In this document: positions 5,576-8,322 of the stretch, piece after piece
Numbering within the stretch: the stretch's first letter is position 1
How the letters are laid out: each line of letters begins with the position of its first letter
DNA from: Candidatus Uhrbacteria bacterium
GTDB lineage: Bacteria > Patescibacteriota > Patescibacteriia > UBA9934 > UBA9568
NCBI GenBank assembly: GCA_003497135.1
Contig: DNKR01000041.1
Coordinates: 1-8,322 of the forward strand
DNA: 8,322 nt
Direction of reading: 5' to 3'
The notes under the pieces: model-generated
What the model was told of the DNA's origin: nothing
Databases searched by the model: none
The model's input: only the letters and a program-made list of their open reading frames with translations
Position numbers and translations under genes: made by a program

Positions 5576-6928
5576 TCATGCCTCGATCAACACCGGAGTA
5601 TTTTTTTCAGCCCAGTTGTAAATCCATTTTATGTTTTCAAGATTCACATTCACGCACCCATGGCTCATGCGATGCCCGAAGTTGTTGTGCCATGGCGCGT
5701 AGTGAATATAAAAGTGTGGCTTGAATCTAAGATTGTACGGAGTAGGGCCAAGGTTATAATTGTTCGCGTTGTTAGCTCCATAGCTCCACGAATAATTAAC
5801 CACAGGGACTTTTTCCAGCACGCTAAAAAGTCCTGTTGGAGTTGGAAATGCATAGGTGCCTGTGGATACCAAAAAAGTGCGAACTAAAGCGCCGTTTTCG
5901 TATGCATCAAGCCGTTGTTCTGGTACGGAAACGCGGATATATTTGCCGCTTTGAAGCGCTTCGTGCATTGGCCGCGTAGGCACTGTAATGATTTCTTTTT
6001 TGCCGTCATTGTCTATATCATAAACAGCAACAGAAACGCTGCGGGTTGTTTTTGGTTTTATTGTTATGTTCGAACTGCCGTTAATAATTTTCACTTGAGC
6101 GTTTCTTGTGTTGGAAACAAATCCAATTTCTAATTTATTATCGTTGTTTAAATCAACCCCAAATGGCGTAACAGATGTATTTGTCGGCGCATTAACAGAA
6201 AATTGTTCTGTTGCTGGGCTGTGGATAACATTTGCGTGAATTGCGTTATCAGTGCCTGTTTGGTGGCCTGCAAGCATTAAGTTGTCCGCAACGGAAATTG
6301 TTACCCCGCTTAAATCTGTTTCACTGAATGCGTAAAAACGCGTTTGCTCGATCCACTGTCCGTTGGTTAGATTCAAAATTTTTACAAGCGGAGACGATCC
6401 TTGTCCGGGCGCTGTGATTAATTCCTGCTGTCCATCAGAATCAATATCAGCGCACTTTACTGAAACGCCGCTTCTTTGCCAGATTTCGTATGCAAAAAAA
6501 TCTAGATTCATTGATTCGCCAGTACTATTGAATACACGCACATGCGGTCCGCCGTTTAATTGCGTTCCGGTTATTATTTCTTTTTTGCCATCCGAGTTTA
6601 TGTCGCATGATGTAACTGTTACTCCCATATCAGCGCTTGGCGCATACGCAAGAAACGATCCGATTATTGATCCATCAAGGCGGTACATTGTAACTCGCGG
6701 TTCATTTCCAAGACCGTTTCCGATTATAATTTCAGGGACGCCGTCTGTTCCAAGGTCAGCGACCTCAATCACGCCGCCTCCGCCGTCGTTTTTCATTGGT
6801 ACTTCAAAAGCCGCGCGCCTTGTGCCGTCCAAATTCCATATTTCAACCGGAATTGTTCTTATGTGCGCCGCAGATGCGCTTTGAGGTATAAATATTGCTA
6901 AAAGCAATAATGCGATAACTGTTTTCAT
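5576..6928 (-). CDS. Secreted L,D-transpeptidase (YkuD) with FG-GAP/VCBS-type repeats
   Basis: A 450-aa exported protein. Residues 1-20 are a signal peptide (MKTV, hydrophobic ALLLLAIFIP, then QSASA before AHIR); no lipobox. Residues ~25-320 carry calcium-loop repeats of the FG-GAP/VCBS kind: DLGTDGVPEIIIG (58), DINSDGKKEIITG (109), DIDSDGQQELITA (161), DLNNDNKLEIGF (259) and DIDNDGKKEIITV (304). These probably form a beta-propeller-like binding module. Residues ~329-450 are a YkuD domain, which cross-links peptidoglycan stem peptides (3-3 links) or anchors proteins: YIRVSVPEQRLDAYENG, TPTGLFSV, FYIHYAPW (His409) and the catalytic SHGCVNV (His423, Cys425). The active site looks intact, and the domain order repeats-then-catalytic puts the enzyme at the C-terminus. 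Start: the ATG directly follows the signal-peptide frame and lies 10 nt after a -10 box. No Shine-Dalgarno sequence is present. Confidence 0.92.
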   Translation of the reverse strand: MKTVIALLLLAIFIPQSASAAHIRTIPVEIWNLDGTRRAAFEVPMKNDGGGGVIEVADLGTDGVPEIIIGNGLGNEPRVTMYRLDGSIIGSFLAYAPSADMGVTVTSCDINSDGKKEIITGTQLNGGPHVRVFNSTGESMNLDFFAYEIWQRSGVSVKCADIDSDGQQELITAPGQGSSPLVKILNLTNGQWIEQTRFYAFSETDLSGVTISVADNLMLAGHQTGTDNAIHANVIHSPATEQFSVNAPTNTSVTPFGVDLNNDNKLEIGFVSNTRNAQVKIINGSSNITIKPKTTRSVSVAVYDIDNDGKKEIITVPTRPMHEALQSGKYIRVSVPEQRLDAYENGALVRTFLVSTGTYAFPTPTGLFSVLEKVPVVNYSWSYGANNANNYNLGPTPYNLRFKPHFYIHYAPWHNNFGHRMSHGCVNVNLENIKWIYNWAEKNTPVLIEA

Positions 6929-6937
6929 AGCATGAAT

Positions 6938-6966
6938 ATTCTATAATATATTTACCGTTTAATCAA
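6938..6966 (-). promoter_or_regulatory. Sigma70-type promoter of the L,D-transpeptidase gene
   Basis: On the minus strand, TTGATT (6966-6961), a 17-nt spacer and TAGAAT (6943-6938) fit sigma70 consensus spacing. The -10 ends 9 nt before the ATG at 6928, so the predicted start of transcription is 2-3 nt before the start codon. The -35 overlaps the T-tail of the upstream terminator. Confidence 0.65.
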
Positions 6967-6998
6967 ATAAAAATAGCGTGCACGAAGACCGCGCACGC
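6965..6998 (-). terminator. Intrinsic terminator of the acidic-protein gene
   Basis: The minus strand has GCGTGCGCG (6998-6990) pairing with CGTGCACGC (6984-6976), 9 bp with one G-U, around GUCUU, followed by TATTTTTATTTG. It lies 28 nt after the acidic gene's TAG. This separates that gene from the L,D-transpeptidase although both are on the same strand. Confidence 0.85.
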
Positions 6999-7025
6999 AA
7001 CTTGTCGTTTCCTAGCACACAGGAA

Positions 7026-7298
7026 CTACGTTGATATTATAGGCTCATCAGCATCATCGTTATCGTATTCAGCGTTTTCTGTAAATTCATCCGATTCTAA
7101 GTCCTCGCCATCATCGGAATCTTCTTCGTCAATATCAGACTCATTCGGGTTTTCAGCGTCTTTTTCTACAGGGAAATCATCTGGTTTTCTTGGTCGATCA
7201 GGTGTTCTAACTCCAAATTCCGCTCCTGCAAGCATGGAACAGGAGGGATTTTGGGTTTCTTTTTCCGGTCGATTTCCCCTGCCTTCGAATGGTTTCAT
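7026..7298 (-). CDS. 90-aa protein with poly-acidic tail, unknown function
   Basis: I do not recognise this protein. The first ~40 residues are basic or neutral (MKPFEGRGNRPEKETQ, then a short AGAEFGVRTPDRPRKPDD). Residues 40-85 contain 25 Asp/Glu in 46, for example DIDEEDSDDGEDLESDE (55-71), ending in PIIST. It is probably disordered, with no signal peptide or membrane segment. The ATG at 7298 is chosen over an in-frame upstream extension because AAGGAGA precedes it at Shine-Dalgarno distance and a good promoter lies just upstream. The longer frame would start outside that transcript. It has its own promoter, ribosome site and terminator, so it is a real single-gene unit. Acidic tails of this kind occur in chaperone-like and nucleic-acid-mimic proteins; that is a comparison, not an assignment. 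It is divergent from the PD-(D/E)XK nuclease gene. Confidence 0.8.
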   Translation of the reverse strand: MKPFEGRGNRPEKETQNPSCSMLAGAEFGVRTPDRPRKPDDFPVEKDAENPNESDIDEEDSDDGEDLESDEFTENAEYDNDDADEPIIST

Positions 7299-7324
7299 AT
7301 TCTTCTCCTTGTGCGCCTTTGTTG

Positions 7325-7352
7325 ATTGTATCAGGGAATAAAAGCTGGTCAA
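7325..7352 (-). promoter_or_regulatory. Sigma70 promoter of the acidic-protein gene
   Basis: On the minus strand, TTGACC (7352-7347), a 16-nt spacer and TACAAT (7330-7325) with a TG one base before it form a strong promoter. Transcription would start near 7318, leaving a leader of about 20 nt that holds AAGGAGA. A short dyad, GGTCA (7347-7351) and TGACC (7357-7361), overlaps the -35 and could be an operator. Confidence 0.72.
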
Positions 7353-7390
7353 TGCATGACCTGTGCAAAACTTTTCATCTCGTGGTAAGG

Positions 7391-7396
7391 TATATG
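7391..7396 (+). promoter_or_regulatory. Possible -10 box of the nuclease gene
   Basis: TATATG lies 8 nt before the ATG at 7405, a spacing like that of the Cys-rich and L,D-transpeptidase genes. No convincing -35 or TG extension accompanies it, and no Shine-Dalgarno sequence is seen. The call rests mainly on position. Confidence 0.3.
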
Positions 7397-7404
7397 AAAC
7401 AAAT

Positions 7405-8196
7405 ATGTACAAAAGTAATTCTGCAATACGGACGCGAAACATTTATTCTCCAGAATCAGGGCAGCCGTTTAAATTATCGCGATCAAAAATAGACATGTTT
7501 TTGCAGTGTCAAAGATGTTTTTACTTAGATAGGCGTCTTGGAATAGGACGCCCTTCAAGTTTTCCATTTAATTTGAATATCGCGGTTGACAAGCTTTTAA
7601 AAAAAGAATTTGATTCACATCGCGCGCGAGGTTCGCGCCACCCGCTTATGGAAGCGTACGGTGTTGATGCAATACCTTTTGAACACGACATGATGGATGA
7701 ATGGCGCGAAAACTTCAAAGGCGTGCAGTTTCATCACAAAGAAACGAATCTGATCATAACAGGCGCTGTTGATGATCTTTGGGTAAATCCGCAAAACGAA
7801 TTGATTGTTGTTGATTACAAAGCAACAAGCAAGGATGGCGATGTAAACATAGATGCTGACTGGCAAATAGGGTACAAGCGGCAAATGGAAGTGTATCAAT
7901 GGCTGTTGCGCAAAAATAAGTTTACAGTAAGCAATCAGGGCTACTTTGTTTACTGCAATGGACAGACAGACCGCAAAGCTTTTGACGGCAAACTAGAGTT
8001 TGATATAAAAGTTATTCCATATACAGGAGACGATTCATGGGTTGATATCGCAATAATAGAAGCGCGTTCGTGTTTAAACAGAAATGAGGTCCCCAAGGCA
8101 GATGAAGCGTGCGAGTATTGTGCTTATCGTTTTGCAGCAAATTCTGTTGAAGACATTCAAACAAGGACAAAAAAGCTGGGTGTAAAGAATAAATAA
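7405..8196 (+). CDS. PD-(D/E)XK nuclease, Cas4/RecB-like
   Basis: A 263-aa nuclease of the RecB/Cas4 superfamily. The core motifs are GAVDDLWV (Asp123/124), ELIVVDYKAT (Asp137-Tyr-Lys139, the D-x-K catalytic pair) and GYKRQMEVYQWLL (Gln160, Tyr164, the QxxxY motif), in the normal order. The N-terminal SRSKIDMFLQCQRCFYL matches the start of this class, with Cys35/Cys38. CEYC (Cys236/239) lies near the C-terminus, so the four cysteines could hold an Fe-S cluster or zinc, as in Cas4 and AddB. Cas4 is usually shorter (about 200 aa). There is no helicase domain, and no CRISPR array or other cas gene is in the window, so a general DNA-repair or end-processing role is more likely. ATG at 7405 is preferred over GTG at 7363, because the intervening residues are poorly structured and a possible -10 lies between. 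Upstream it is divergent from the acidic gene. Confidence 0.85.
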   Translation: MYKSNSAIRTRNIYSPESGQPFKLSRSKIDMFLQCQRCFYLDRRLGIGRPSSFPFNLNIAVDKLLKKEFDSHRARGSRHPLMEAYGVDAIPFEHDMMDEWRENFKGVQFHHKETNLIITGAVDDLWVNPQNELIVVDYKATSKDGDVNIDADWQIGYKRQMEVYQWLLRKNKFTVSNQGYFVYCNGQTDRKAFDGKLEFDIKVIPYTGDDSWVDIAIIEARSCLNRNEVPKADEACEYCAYRFAANSVEDIQTRTKKLGVKNK

Positions 8197-8204
8197 GCCA
8201 GCCG

Positions 8205-8233
8205 TTGACATAAAAGCGCAAAAGCAGTAAAAT
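8205..8233 (+). promoter_or_regulatory. Near-consensus sigma70 promoter
   Basis: TTGACA (8205-8210, perfect), a 17-nt spacer and TAAAAT (8228-8233, one mismatch) form the best promoter in the window. Transcription would start near 8240, just before GGGCCCGTAGCTC. Such strength suits a stable RNA or a heavily expressed gene beyond the window. Confidence 0.8.
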
Positions 8234-8248
8234 TTTTGCGTTACATGG

Positions 8249-8314
8249 GCCCGTAGCTCCCCGCCAGCAGAAAAATATGGCGGGGCAAGCAGTCTGCTTG
8301 GCTTCGCTACGGGC
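8249..8314. repeat. Three-way-junction palindromic element
   Basis: GCCCGTAGC (8249-8257) pairs perfectly over 9 bp with GCTACGGGC (8306-8314). Inside are two hairpins: CCCCGCCA (8259-8266) with TGGCGGGG (8278-8285), and AAGCA (8287-8291) with TGCTT (8295-8299). The whole is about 66 nt and follows a strong promoter. The start resembles a tRNA 5' end (GGGCCCGTAGCTC, as in tRNA-Ile), but no anticodon arm, T-arm (GGTTCGAATCC) or CCA end is present. It may be a REP/MITE-type mobile repeat, possibly inserted into a tRNA gene, or a structured RNA. The window ends 8 nt later. Confidence 0.65.
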
Positions 8315-8322
8315 ACAGACAA

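Noticed and set aside
6363..6884. 173-aa plus-strand frame
   Set aside because: It is antisense to the N-terminal repeats of the L,D-transpeptidase, which has clear domain support.
7299..7442. 48-residue N-terminal extension of the acidic protein
   Set aside because: It starts upstream of the promoter and crosses the divergent region; the internal ATG at 7298 has AAGGAGA in place.
8247..8322. tRNA gene starting GGGCCCGTAGCTC
   Set aside because: The first 13 bases fit a tRNA, but no D-arm closure, anticodon arm, T-arm or CCA follows, and the same bases are explained as one arm of a 9-bp palindrome.
7405..8322. CRISPR-Cas locus suggested by the Cas4-like nuclease
   Set aside because: No direct repeats with spacers and no cas1, cas2 or effector gene are visible in the window.

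Overview
The window looks like the chromosome of a Candidate Phyla Radiation (Patescibacteria, Parcubacteria-like) bacterium. The reasons are a self-splicing intron in the 23S rRNA gene, short intergenic gaps, a large Cys-rich protein of unknown function, and an L,D-transpeptidase fused to FG-GAP-type repeats. TGA is used as an ordinary stop (L,D-transpeptidase, transposase, EndoQ genes), so the TGA-to-Gly code of Gracilibacteria and Absconditabacteria is not indicated. The placement is inference; no 16S sequence is present.

Layout: (1) Bases 1-840 are the end of an rRNA operon: the 3' part of a group I intron (1-377), the last ~280 nt of 23S rRNA with the sarcin-ricin loop, a spacer hairpin, 5S rRNA and a strong intrinsic terminator. 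(2) Bases 902-3401 are an apparent two-gene operon: an unrecognised 577-aa Cys-rich protein followed, after one base, by a GlmU-like sugar-1-phosphate nucleotidyltransferase that lacks the acetyltransferase half. (3) Bases 3393-4021 hold a single-domain HUH transposase of the REP-associated/IS200-like type, with a related imperfect hairpin at each end; the left hairpin covers the glmU-like stop and the right one encodes the transposase stop. (4) Bases 4058-5308 encode endonuclease Q, ending at a bidirectional terminator. (5) Bases 5363-7298, minus strand, carry three separately controlled genes: a 29-aa Lys-rich micro-protein, a secreted FG-GAP/L,D-transpeptidase, and a 90-aa protein with a poly-acidic tail. 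(6) Bases 7405-8196, plus strand, encode a Cas4/RecB-like PD-(D/E)XK nuclease. (7) Bases 8205-8322 hold a near-consensus sigma70 promoter reading into a three-way-junction palindromic element that begins like a tRNA but is not one.

Functional themes are cell-envelope building (GlmU-like enzyme, L,D-transpeptidase), DNA repair (EndoQ, PD-(D/E)XK nuclease) and mobile or self-splicing DNA (intron, transposase, terminal element). The two small charged proteins have textbook Shine-Dalgarno sequences. The Cys-rich and L,D-transpeptidase genes instead have a -10 box ending exactly 9 nt before ATG, which suggests leaderless mRNAs.
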